64,000 nucleotides of DNA from Deltaproteobacteria bacterium. GTDB taxonomy: Bacteria; Desulfobacterota; Syntrophobacteria; Syntrophobacterales; Syntrophobacteraceae. The notes under the pieces were generated by a model. That model saw only the letters and a program-made list of their open reading frames with translations, was not told the origin of the DNA and made no database searches. Made by a program: the position numbers and the translations under genes. Of the stretch, positions 26,412 through 34,721 are shown one piece after another (the first letter of the stretch is position 1; every line of letters begins with the position of its first letter). The stretch is taken from contig JAJXYD010000025.1 of the NCBI GenBank assembly GCA_021780695.1, positions 248,001 to 312,000 of the forward strand, in the 5' to 3' direction.

Positions 26412-26965
26412 ATGCCCTTTTGCCGGATTGTTAACCCTTGGAGAAAGAAACAAAATGAAACAGGAAGACGGCCAGCCTCCCAGTAGCGGCGGTTGCCCAT
26501 TTTCTCTGGTGGTGGAAGTTGCCCCGGTGATCCGATAATTTGTGCCCAACCCTATCGTCTCGCCGTCCGCTTCTTCCATTAGGTATCAATGGTAAAAGCG
26601 GAAGGTAAGAGGCGTCTGAGAACCCCGTTTTGCATAAATTCACCAGCTCGGTAAAAATTCCAAAGCTTCGCGGTGGATTTTCGTCTTGCCTAAGACCTCC
26701 CGTTTTCTAACTTTTTCGGCTTGAACAAAAAGATCGGTGAGGTTTGCCTTCGGCCTGGTTTGAGGCCGGCAAAAAATTGGTTCGCGCCCGGACAAAAGGC
26801 GCACCCGCGCAAAAGAAGGTTTGGACTCCGTGAGGCAATAGCCTCCGGCAGGGAATGTTCCCTCCGGCAGTTATCCCCTTTTTAGGACTCCAAATAACAT
26901 TGCGCTCGAAATTTAGCGCCGCGCCGGAACGGAAATCTTTCTTTATCCAGCTTTGGGGAAATGCC
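26412..26965 (+). other. Long structured leader between riboswitch terminator and transporter
   Basis: This 554-bp stretch is unexplained. It contains a strong hairpin (TTTGC/GCAAA and CGGCCT/AGGCCG, 26743-26773, loop GGTTTG), GAGGC-AATA-GCCTC near 26832-26845, and a GGGAA-TG-TTCCC hairpin flanked by two CCTCCGGCAG copies near 26845-26875. A 27-codon frame from ATG 26455 has GGAG eleven bases upstream, but nothing else supports it. The leader may carry a second regulatory element, a processing site or a small RNA. A second promoter here is also possible. Confidence 0.4.
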
Positions 26966-28276
26966 ATGTACGTGATCAGCAAAAGCATTCATATGACGAA
27001 CCGCTTCTGGAAGCAGCTCGTAATTTTTCTCTCGGTCCTTGGTCCCGGTATTATCGTCATGGTGGCCGATAACGATGCCGGAGGCATCTCGACTTACGCG
27101 GTGACAGGGTCAAAATTTGGATTTTCCCTGCTTTGGATGTTTGTGATCCTTTTTCCAATGGCCTACTACGTCCAGGAGATGACGGTCAGACTGGGCGCGG
27201 TAACAAAGCGCGGCCACGCGGAGGCGATCTTCGAGGGATTTGGCCCTTTCTGGGGCTGGTTTTCACTGGCCGACCTGGCTCTGGTCAACTGGCTAACGCT
27301 TATAACCGAATACATCGGCATGATCGAAGCAATGAAGATGTTCGGCATTCCGGGTTGGGTGACATTTTTCGGGGTCACACTCATCCTGTGCGGGGTTATC
27401 CTCAGCGGAAGCTACTGGAATTTCGAAAAGCTGACTCTATTCTTTTGCGCCTTCAATCTGGTCTACATTCCGGCCGCCTTCTGGGGAATGAAGCTCTCAT
27501 ACGCACCCGGATGGTCGGAGGTGCTCAAAGGTTTCTATCACCCCCATTTTGCCAACGGGATTACCGGGGATCTCATTTTTATACTCATGGCCAATATAGG
27601 CACCACGATCGCCCCCTGGATGATATTTTTTCAGCAAAGCGCTGTGGTCGATAAAGGTCTTGATATTCACGATATCAAGTTCGGCCAGACGGAGACCCTG
27701 ATCGGTTCGGCCGCGACGTGCATTGTGGCCGTTTTCATCATCATCACCACGGGGGCCGTTTTTTTCTACCATCATCCGCCGGTGACCATAGAGGACGCCA
27801 AGCAGACGGCCGAAGCCCTGGTGCCTCTTCTGCCCGCGGACGAGGGGGGACTCGCAAAAAAGCTCTTCGCTATCGGCCTGTTCGACGCTGGGTTTCTGGG
27901 CGCTCTTTGCATCTCTTTATCCTCGTCGTGGGCCGTTGGCGAAGTCTTCGGCTGGGCCCACTCGCTCAACGTCAAGGTAAAAGACGCCAAGTGGTTTCAC
28001 GCGGTTTACTTCTTTATGCTCCTTAGCTCCGGGGCGGTCGTTTTGATTCCCGGGGCACCTCTTGTGACCATAACCATGTTCGTCCAGGTTGTGGCCGTGA
28101 CTCTTTTGCCGGCAGCCCTGGTTTTTCTGCTGCTGATCCTTAACGATCCAAACTTCATGGGCGAACACGTAAATACCAGAACCCAAAACATCGTCAACTG
28201 GTCAATAGTGGGCATTGTTTCGATAATGTCCACACTGCTGGGTGTCCAGACGCTCTTTCCAAGTCTTTTTCAATAG
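26966..28276 (+). CDS. NRAMP-related transporter, probable Mg2+ importer (NRMT type)
   Basis: A 436-residue LeuT-fold membrane protein of the NRAMP/SLC11 superfamily with about 11 membrane segments. The TM1 metal motif of Mn/Fe NRAMPs (DPGN) reads DNDAGG (35-40). The TM6 Met-Pro-His reads Ala216-Pro217-Trp218 in GTTIAPWMIFFQ. Loss of the soft-ligand Met and presence of the DND motif are features reported for NRAMP-related magnesium transporters; that match is from memory. ATG 26966 has GGGGAAA upstream; the frame extends 37 codons further without a ribosome site. The gene lies behind an Mg2+ riboswitch and 14 bp before an MgtE-like regulatory protein, which supports Mg2+ as cargo. Confidence 0.85.
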   Translation: MYVISKSIHMTNRFWKQLVIFLSVLGPGIIVMVADNDAGGISTYAVTGSKFGFSLLWMFVILFPMAYYVQEMTVRLGAVTKRGHAEAIFEGFGPFWGWFSLADLALVNWLTLITEYIGMIEAMKMFGIPGWVTFFGVTLILCGVILSGSYWNFEKLTLFFCAFNLVYIPAAFWGMKLSYAPGWSEVLKGFYHPHFANGITGDLIFILMANIGTTIAPWMIFFQQSAVVDKGLDIHDIKFGQTETLIGSAATCIVAVFIIITTGAVFFYHHPPVTIEDAKQTAEALVPLLPADEGGLAKKLFAIGLFDAGFLGALCISLSSSWAVGEVFGWAHSLNVKVKDAKWFHAVYFFMLLSSGAVVLIPGAPLVTITMFVQVVAVTLLPAALVFLLLILNDPNFMGEHVNTRTQNIVNWSIVGIVSIMSTLLGVQTLFPSLFQ

Positions 28277-28290
28277 ATAAGGAGGCCGTC

Positions 28291-29586
28291 ATGCCTGCTT
28301 TAAATAATCGTGTAATTACCTCCGGCGAATCGGCTGAAGGCGCGGCAAGCTACCGGGTGTTGCATTTTTCCGAACTGCTTAGAAGAAGGGTTTGCGCCGG
28401 AAAGATAAAAGACAGGATAGGCAGGCTCACCGACTTGGTGTTTCAGTTGCAGGAGCCCTACCCCAGGTCGGTTGGCATTTATATCGAACACGGCTGGGGC
28501 AAACCCACCGAATTCGTCCCATGGGAAAATGTGCTGAGAATTGAAGAGGATGCGATTTTCGTGGAGACCCCCGAAACAGGAGCCTATCCGCCCTTCGTCG
28601 ACCAGGCCGGCTGGCTTCTGGTCGATCAGCACCTCATGGGGCGCACCATCCTCGATTTGGACGGCAGAAGGTGCGAGGTGGTAAACGATGTGCTTTTGGT
28701 CAACAGAATGGGCAAGCTCTTCATTGCCGACGTCGATATCTCCTTTAACGGTTTTTTGCGCCGGGCGGGTCTTCAAAAGCTCAGGTGGTCCAAGGACCGG
28801 CTGATCTCCTGGAAATATGTGCAACCCCTTTCGGTCGAAGACGTCGTTGCAACCGATAAGGTCTCGCTTTCGATTACCCGAAACCAGGTGATGGAGTTGC
28901 CAAGCGAGGACCTGGCCGACGTGCTCGAAGAGTTGCAGGGCGAGGAGCAGGAGGCGCTGTTCGGAGTGCTTGATTCCGAGAAGGCAGCCGAAACGCTTGC
29001 CGAAGCCGAGCCAAGGGCCAAGCGCCAGCTCATCGAGGACCTCTCCCACGAAAGGGCCAGAGAAATTTTCTCCGAAATGACGGTTGCTCAACTGGCCGAT
29101 CTTTTTGCCGTTCTTCCCTTCGATGACGCCAGCGCCCTTTTAACCTTGCTCGAAGCCCGGGTGGCTGAAAAAGTCCGAAGCATACTCGCCGAAAGGGAGG
29201 CTGAAGCCGATGACCTTATGTCGCAGGACTACGTATCGATTCGAAAGGATGCAAGGGTAGCCGAGGTGCTGGCCGACATCAGAAACGCAGGCCACGAAAG
29301 GAGCGCGATTTCCTATCTCTATGTGGTAAACGACCAGGACCCAACCCTTATCGGCGTCGTCGATCTGCGCGAACTGGTGCTGGCCTCCGATGCGACCGTG
29401 ATCGGCGATATTATGGTCTCCCCCGTGGTTGCGGCCGAAAAAGACGCCGGTCGCGAAGACCTGATCGCAATGTTTGCCAAGTATCACTACCGGATGCTTC
29501 CCGTTGTCGACAGCGACGACCAGATCCTGGGAGTTATCAATTATAACGATGTCATGAAGGGTATAGCGCTCCGCCCGAAGCTCTGA
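28291..29586 (+). CDS. PRC-like/MgtE_N/CBS-CBS protein without a channel domain
   Basis: A 431-residue soluble protein. Residues about 20-95 and 105-180 look like two PRC-barrel modules (GKIKDRIGRLTDLVF; GRTILDLDGRRCEVVNDV). Residues about 195-300 form the helical MgtE_N domain (LADVLEELQGEEQEALFGVL). Two CBS domains follow (about 308-365 with ADDLMSQDYVSI, and 372-427 with IGDIMVSPVV). In MgtE channels this cytosolic N-CBS unit senses Mg2+ and gates the pore, but here the pore domain is absent and the protein ends after CBS2. AAGGAGG precedes the ATG. Fourteen bp after the NRAMP-type gene, it is the likely Mg2+ sensor or regulator of that carrier (inference). Confidence 0.88.
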   Translation: MPALNNRVITSGESAEGAASYRVLHFSELLRRRVCAGKIKDRIGRLTDLVFQLQEPYPRSVGIYIEHGWGKPTEFVPWENVLRIEEDAIFVETPETGAYPPFVDQAGWLLVDQHLMGRTILDLDGRRCEVVNDVLLVNRMGKLFIADVDISFNGFLRRAGLQKLRWSKDRLISWKYVQPLSVEDVVATDKVSLSITRNQVMELPSEDLADVLEELQGEEQEALFGVLDSEKAAETLAEAEPRAKRQLIEDLSHERAREIFSEMTVAQLADLFAVLPFDDASALLTLLEARVAEKVRSILAEREAEADDLMSQDYVSIRKDARVAEVLADIRNAGHERSAISYLYVVNDQDPTLIGVVDLRELVLASDATVIGDIMVSPVVAAEKDAGREDLIAMFAKYHYRMLPVVDSDDQILGVINYNDVMKGIALRPKL

Positions 29587-29600
29587 TAGAGGTGATCAAT

Positions 29601-29714
29601 ATGCCGAGAGTCAAGATTACAAAAACGGTTAAAGTATCTCTATACTTTTTGAGGTTCTACCTTATCTTACTGGTAATACTGGTATTGGTGCGATTTATTA
29701 AGGGGATGCCTTGA
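29601..29714 (+). CDS. 37-residue single-pass membrane microprotein
   Basis: A short frame with a good ribosome site (AGAGGTGAT, seven bases before ATG 29601). The peptide is basic at the start (MPRVKITKTVKV). It has one strongly hydrophobic segment at about residues 13-31 (SLYFLRFYLILLVILVLV) and ends RFIKGMP. It lies 14 bp after the MgtE-like gene, and its stop (TGA 29712-29714) overlaps the TTG start of the next gene, so it is embedded in the operon. I recognise no family. By analogy with small membrane proteins that tune Mg2+ transporters in enterobacteria, it may bind the NRAMP-type carrier; that is speculation. Confidence 0.55.
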   Translation: MPRVKITKTVKVSLYFLRFYLILLVILVLVRFIKGMP

Positions 29715-30067
29715 TCAGGGTAAAGCGCGTCTATGACCCATGCGAACCGGAAGATGGAAAACGCTTTTTGGTCGAGCGGCTTTGGCCGAGAGGCATAAAG
29801 AAGGAGTCGCTCCGCATGGAGGCGTGGCTAAAAGAGGCAGCCCCAAGCGATGGGCTCCGCCGCTGGTTCGCGCACGACCCGCAAAAATGGGATGAATTCA
29901 ACAAGCTCTATTTTAAAGAGTTGGATGCAGCCAACCCAGCCCTCGCACCCCTTTTGGAAGCCGAGGCCAAAGGAGACGTAACGCTTCTCTACAGCGCGCG
30001 AAACACGCAAAACAACAATGCGGTCGCTCTAAAAAAATATATCGATGAGCGGATTCGGAAGAGATAA
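29711..30067 (+). CDS. DUF488 family protein
   Basis: A 118-residue DUF488 (YeaO-like) protein. The family pattern is clear: VKRVYDPCEPEDGKRFLVER, LWPRGIKKESL, WLKEAAPSDGLRRWFAHDP, WDEFNKLYFKEL and VTLLYSARN. The biochemical role is unknown. TTG start (29711-29713) overlaps the stop of the 37-residue membrane peptide, with AAGGGG upstream. It is probably the last gene of the magnesium operon, with its stop only 4 bp from the convergent nadC stop. A functional link to Mg2+ is not evident. Confidence 0.8.
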   Translation: MIRVKRVYDPCEPEDGKRFLVERLWPRGIKKESLRMEAWLKEAAPSDGLRRWFAHDPQKWDEFNKLYFKELDAANPALAPLLEAEAKGDVTLLYSARNTQNNNAVALKKYIDERIRKR

Positions 30068-30071
30068 TTTT

Positions 30072-30914
30072 TCACAGCGGGGAAAATTCCATCGTCAAAT
30101 CTATGGCCCGCGCCGAATGGGTGATGGCGCCGCAGCTGACGAAATCGACTCCGGTTTGGGCTATCGCGCCAACGCTCTTAAGAGTCACCCCTCCGGAGGC
30201 CTCTAGAAGCACTCTTCCGGAAGAAAGCGCCACCGCTTCCCGCAGCATATCCGGGGAAAAGTTATCGAGAAGCACAATGTCGGGCCCGGCATCGAGCGCC
30301 TCGCGCAACTGGGCGATGTTTTCCACTTCGACTTCAACGCGCAGGGTATGCGGCCCGTTTTCGCGCGCCAGCCGCACCGACTGCGCCACGCCGCCCGCGG
30401 CCGCGATATGGTTGTCCTTTAGGAGTATGCCGTCGCAGAGGCCGAAACGGTGGTTTTTGCCTCCCCCATGCACCACTGCCTGCTTCTCCAGGCTTCGCCA
30501 CAAAGGAGTGGTCTTGCGGGTATCCAGAAGCCTGCAACCGCAGTCGCCGATGGCCTCGACCATTTCGCGCGTCATCGTGGCGATTCCGCTAAGCCTTTGG
30601 ACCAGATTAAGAGCCGTGCGCTCGCCCGTCAAAAGCGTTCTCACCCTGCCTTGGAGCCTAAAGACGCAAACATCGGGTCCGATTTTCGCCCCCTCGGCAA
30701 ATAAGCATTCCACGCTTATCTCAGGGTCGAGAAGCTCGAAAACTCTTCGAAAAACCATTGCTCCCGAAAGAACGAAGGGCTCACGGCCAAAAACGACCGC
30801 ACTGCCCTTGAGATCGGCGGGAATGGTTGCAAGGGTCGTAACGTCACCGCTGCCGATATCCTCGCGAAGAGCCATCTCAAGAAGTTTGTCGGTTTCAAGC
30901 ATAAAAGCCGCCAC
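30072..30914 (-). CDS. nadC: Nicotinate-nucleotide pyrophosphorylase (carboxylating)
   Basis: A 280-residue quinolinate phosphoribosyltransferase that makes nicotinate mononucleotide from quinolinate and PRPP in NAD synthesis. ALREDIGSGDVTT, GERTALNLVQRLSGIAT, LLDTRKTTPLWR, VVHGGGKNHRFGLCDGILLK, DNHIAAAGG and VEVEVENIAQLREAL all match NadC. GTG 30912-30914 has AAGGGA upstream; ATG four codons later is an alternative. No nadA or nadB is in the window. It follows valS by 21 bp. Confidence 0.95.
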   Translation of the reverse strand: MAAFMLETDKLLEMALREDIGSGDVTTLATIPADLKGSAVVFGREPFVLSGAMVFRRVFELLDPEISVECLFAEGAKIGPDVCVFRLQGRVRTLLTGERTALNLVQRLSGIATMTREMVEAIGDCGCRLLDTRKTTPLWRSLEKQAVVHGGGKNHRFGLCDGILLKDNHIAAAGGVAQSVRLARENGPHTLRVEVEVENIAQLREALDAGPDIVLLDNFSPDMLREAVALSSGRVLLEASGGVTLKSVGAIAQTGVDFVSCGAITHSARAIDLTMEFSPL

Positions 30915-30935
30915 AAAAGTCCCTTGAACACATTT

Positions 30936-33620
30936 CTAAGTGGTCTTGTTTTCCCGCAGCCCCTTCATAATCTCGAGGCGACGGTTTAATTTTTCGATCT
31001 TCTCGCCAAGCCGTCCGTTTTTCTCCCGCTCCTTTTCGATAACATCGGGGGGAGCCTTCTGGAGAAAATCATCGTTTGAAAGCTTGCGGCTGGTCATTGC
31101 GAACTCTTTTTCAAGCTTTACTATCTCTTTTTGAAGCCGGGCGGACTCGCTTTCAAAATCCAGAATATCCTTAAGGATAACAAATACTTCGATATTTCCA
31201 ACAACGGTTCCGGCCGCCTGGTTGGGCTTTGGAGTTTCGCCTGCTTTGCCAAGCGTCAGCCCGGAGCACTTGGCAAGATCGCAGACCATGCGCCGCTCGC
31301 GCTCGAGCAGCTCAAGGTGGGAATCCTTATCGCACAAACAAACGACCTCGACTTTGAGGGACGGAGCCACGTTCATCTCGCCCCGGATATTTCGAATGGC
31401 AAGAATGACCGACATTACCGTTTCCATCTGTTCTTCGGCTTGCGGGTCCAGCAGCTCGGGCCGGGATTTGGGAAACGATGCCCCCATGATGCTCGCGCCG
31501 CTATCCGGAGACCAGGGTTTCATTCTCTGCCAAATCTCCTCGGTTATAAAGGGCATAACGGGATGGAGCAAGACCAGCACATCTTGCAAAACGGCGGCTG
31601 CAACCGATCTGGCCACCCTTCCCGCTTCCATGTCCTCTCCGTAGAGATCGGGCTTTACGATTTCGAGATACCAGTCGCAGTATTCGTGCCACAGGAACTG
31701 GTAGAGCAGTTGGGCGTACTGGTTAAAAAGATAATTATCGAGGGCGTGGCACGTCTCGGCCGTAACCTTTTGAAACCGGCTAAGGATCCAGCGATGGGCA
31801 AGACCTGTAATTTTCTCCGGGACATCTATCGGCCCCTGGAAGCCTTCGAGATTCATCAGCAGCAGCCTTGCCGCGTTCCAAATCTTATTGACAAAATGCT
31901 TGTAGCCCTCGATGCGCTCCTCGGAGAGTTTTATGTCCCGGCCCTGGACCGCGAAAGCCGTGAGGGCGAACCGCAGAGCGTCGGTGCCGTATTTGTCCAT
32001 CATGAGCAGCGGATCGATGACGTTACCCTTGGACTTGCTCATCTTGTGGCCTTCGGCATCGCGCACCAGGGCATGAACATAGACTTCGCGGAAAGGGACT
32101 TCCTCCATGAAGCGCAGTCCCATCATCATCATGCGGGCGACCCAGAAAAAAAGGATATCGAAGGCGGTCACCAATGTCGAGGTGGGATAGAATTTTTGCA
32201 GCTCCAGGGTCTTATCGGGCCAACCCAGGGTGGAAAAGGGCCACAGGCTGGAGCTAAACCAGGTATCGAGAACATCGGATTCCTGCTCCAAGCTTGAACC
32301 CGAACATTTGGGACACTTTCCGGGGGCTTCGGCCGAGACGACAACTTCCCCGCAATCCTTGCAAAACCAGGCCGGGATGCGATGGCCCCACCATATCTGG
32401 CGGCTTATGCACCAGTCCTCAAGATTTTCCATCCAGTTGAAGTAATCGTTTTCCCATTTTACGGGAACGATTTTGGTCTTGCCCTCCCTTACCGCTTCCA
32501 TCGCTTTTTGCGCAAGGGGCTTTACCGAAACGAACCACTGCAGCGAAAGCATCGGCTCAACGACGCTGTGACAGCGGTAACAGTGGCCCACCCGGTGCGT
32601 ATAGGGTTCGGTCTTTACCAGAAAGCCGCCCTTTTCGAGATCCTTTAGAATCTGCTTTCGGCATGCGAACCGGTCCATTCCCGCATAGGGGCCGGCCAAC
32701 TCGCTCATTTGGCCGCGCTCCTCGATTACCTGCAAAATATCGAGATTGTGCCGGGTGCGAAGATCGAAATCGTTGAAATCGTGGGCGGGCGTAACCTTGA
32801 GCGCCCCGGTGCCGAACTCGCGCTCGACATAAGAGTCGGCGATAACGGGGATGTGGCGCTCCGATAGCGGCAGCGCCACCATCTGGCCCTCCAACCCCCT
32901 GTAGCGGTTGTCCTGGGGATTTACCGCGACGGCGGTGTCGCCAAGCATCGTCTCGGGCCTTGTCGTGGCAACGATCAAAGCGCCTTTTCCGCTTACCAGC
33001 GGATATCTGATATGATAGAGCGCCCCCGAGAGTTCCTCGCCCTCCACCTCGATATTGGCAAGGGCGGTCATGCAGCGCGGGCACCAGTTGATCATGCGTT
33101 TGCCGCGATAGATCAACCCCTGGTTATAAAGCGTTACGAAGACCTGGCGCACGGCCCTGGAGAGGCCCTCGTCCATGGTAAACCGCTCGCGGGACCAGTC
33201 GCAGGAGGCCCCAAGGCGCTTTAACTGGTTGATTATAATGGAGCCGTACTTTGCCCGCCATTCCCACACGCGCTCCTGAAAGGCCTCTCGGCCAATCCCG
33301 TGCCGGGTAAGACCCTCGGCGGCCAACCGGCGCTCGACGACATTTTGAGTGGCGATACCCGCATGGTCCGTGCCGGGCACCCACAAAACCTCGAAGCCCT
33401 TAAGCCTTTTATACCGGCACAGAATATCCTGGAGGGTATCGTTTAAGGCGTGGCCTATGTGCAGTTGGCCCGTTACGTTGGGGGGCGGTATTACAACCGA
33501 AAAAGGCGGTTTCGAACTGGTCTGGTCGGCGCGGAAAAAACCATTTTCCTCCCAAAAGCTATACCAACGCGATTCGACCTCGGCAAACTCATATCCCTTA
33601 GCCAGAGCGCCTTCGCTCAT
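30936..33620 (-). CDS. valS: Valyl-tRNA synthetase
   Basis: An 894-residue class I synthetase. PPPNVTGQLHIGHALND holds the HIGH signature (His54-His57) and GHKMSKSKGNVIDPL the KMSKS loop (around residue 525). The editing domain contains TTRPETMLGDTAVAVNP. The anticodon-binding part and a C-terminal coiled-coil arm (last 70 residues, rich in Lys/Glu) are present, typical of ValS rather than IleS/LeuS. ATG 33618-33620 has AAGGAAA upstream and is preferred over an in-frame TTG nine codons earlier that overlaps the preceding stop. It lies in an operon with the acidic gene upstream and nadC downstream. Confidence 0.96.
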   Translation of the reverse strand: MSEGALAKGYEFAEVESRWYSFWEENGFFRADQTSSKPPFSVVIPPPNVTGQLHIGHALNDTLQDILCRYKRLKGFEVLWVPGTDHAGIATQNVVERRLAAEGLTRHGIGREAFQERVWEWRAKYGSIIINQLKRLGASCDWSRERFTMDEGLSRAVRQVFVTLYNQGLIYRGKRMINWCPRCMTALANIEVEGEELSGALYHIRYPLVSGKGALIVATTRPETMLGDTAVAVNPQDNRYRGLEGQMVALPLSERHIPVIADSYVEREFGTGALKVTPAHDFNDFDLRTRHNLDILQVIEERGQMSELAGPYAGMDRFACRKQILKDLEKGGFLVKTEPYTHRVGHCYRCHSVVEPMLSLQWFVSVKPLAQKAMEAVREGKTKIVPVKWENDYFNWMENLEDWCISRQIWWGHRIPAWFCKDCGEVVVSAEAPGKCPKCSGSSLEQESDVLDTWFSSSLWPFSTLGWPDKTLELQKFYPTSTLVTAFDILFFWVARMMMMGLRFMEEVPFREVYVHALVRDAEGHKMSKSKGNVIDPLLMMDKYGTDALRFALTAFAVQGRDIKLSEERIEGYKHFVNKIWNAARLLLMNLEGFQGPIDVPEKITGLAHRWILSRFQKVTAETCHALDNYLFNQYAQLLYQFLWHEYCDWYLEIVKPDLYGEDMEAGRVARSVAAAVLQDVLVLLHPVMPFITEEIWQRMKPWSPDSGASIMGASFPKSRPELLDPQAEEQMETVMSVILAIRNIRGEMNVAPSLKVEVVCLCDKDSHLELLERERRMVCDLAKCSGLTLGKAGETPKPNQAAGTVVGNIEVFVILKDILDFESESARLQKEIVKLEKEFAMTSRKLSNDDFLQKAPPDVIEKEREKNGRLGEKIEKLNRRLEIMKGLRENKTT

Positions 33621-33639
33621 ATAAATCGTTTCCTTTTGC

Positions 33640-34392
33640 TTACTCAAGCTCTTCTTTAAGCTTTGTTATTTCTTCGTCGATTATCGACCTGACAAGACCG
33701 GGCAGCATCGATTCGACAACCGTCCGGATATGTTCCTTTAAACGAGCCTCCAGGCCACCGATGAGTTCTTCGGCCAAGGAGGAGATCTCGGAATCCGAGG
33801 GGCCGGGAACCAGTTGCGCCGCCGCAGCCTGGGGAGCAGCTTTGGCCGGAGCTGCCATTTGCGCCTCTTCGGGCCACACGTCCGCAGAAGGCTCCATTTC
33901 GGCCCGGGCCGGCGTTTTAAAATCCGGCTTGGCCTCCCTTGGAGGCTCGGAGCCAACCGGCTCATCGAGAAGACCGTTCAGGATAGACTCCACGTCCTCC
34001 TGGTCTTCGGCGAACTCGGGGGCGGCTTTGGCCTGTGCGGACCTTCCCCTCGATTCGGATACGGATGGCTCGAATAGCCCATCGTCGGCATGGGACTCGG
34101 ACACAATCGAATCCAACAGGTCCACATCCTCAATTCCCTCTGTCCCTCTTTTCGACAAGGACCCAACCGGCTTTCGTGAAGACCTTCCAGAGGAGGATTG
34201 AAGCGCATCGTCCACATCAAAAATATCGGCCCCCAGGTCCAGGTCTTCCTCTTCGTTTATCGGCCTGTCGGGCATCTCGATTATATCTTCGAGTTCGATG
34301 ATGTCCTGATCGTCTTCATCGAGGTCCATACCTAGCTCTCGCATGGGATCGGCCTTGTCCTCGTAGGGGTTTCTGTGATTGTCTTTTTTCAT
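33640..34392 (-). CDS. Acidic, mostly disordered protein with PopZ-like C-terminus
   Basis: A 250-residue, very acidic protein. Residues 1-200 are low in hydrophobics and rich in Asp, Glu, Ser, Ala and Pro, and look disordered. The last 50 residues are helical and conserved-looking: LAEELIGGLEARLKEHIRTV, then LPGLVRSIIDEEITKLKEEL. The pattern LPxxVxxxxxEEIxxL resembles the C-terminal DUF2497 segment of the polar organising protein PopZ of alphaproteobacteria, which also has an acidic proline-containing linker. The N-terminal EEILASI-type helix of PopZ is not obvious. It stands directly upstream of valS, an arrangement I recall for popZ. Function is inferred only. Confidence 0.55.
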   Translation of the reverse strand: MKKDNHRNPYEDKADPMRELGMDLDEDDQDIIELEDIIEMPDRPINEEEDLDLGADIFDVDDALQSSSGRSSRKPVGSLSKRGTEGIEDVDLLDSIVSESHADDGLFEPSVSESRGRSAQAKAAPEFAEDQEDVESILNGLLDEPVGSEPPREAKPDFKTPARAEMEPSADVWPEEAQMAAPAKAAPQAAAAQLVPGPSDSEISSLAEELIGGLEARLKEHIRTVVESMLPGLVRSIIDEEITKLKEELE

Positions 34393-34721
34393 CGGCGCCT
34401 CTCAACCTGGGGCATTGGGTCCCGTTGGAATAATAGAAATATATTCGGTCCGACAGCAAGGGAACCGATACCACGCATGAAATTATCCTGTCAAGGCTTA
34501 GCTTGGGACTTTGGCTGCCAGGAAACGGCCAATCCCCTTTTAAAGTGTCCTATTTTTTGGCGCTTTAGGAAAGAGAAATTCCACAAAAAGCGGACAAGCC
34601 TGTAAAGAGATCAAAAGGGTATTTGCAAATTGTCCGCTTTATGCTTTTATTTAAAGTTTTCGCGGGAGACAAGGTGCGGGAAAAATCCGCGACAGAATTT
34701 CCCCTTTAAGTGGAGTCGGCC
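34393..34721. repeat. Intergenic region with a long inverted repeat
   Basis: This 329-bp divergent gap separates the acidic protein (-) from the sensor kinase (+). A perfect 11-base inverted repeat, AAAGCGGACAA (34587-34597) and TTGTCCGCTTT (34630-34640), flanks 32 bases and is followed by a T-rich tract. It may be a leader hairpin or an operator for the kinase gene. No clear -35/-10 pair was found. Confidence 0.4.

Noticed and set aside
26278..26538. 86-codon frame crossing the M-box and its terminator
   Set aside because: It runs through a conserved RNA structure; only the last 27 codons have a possible start, and nothing supports them.
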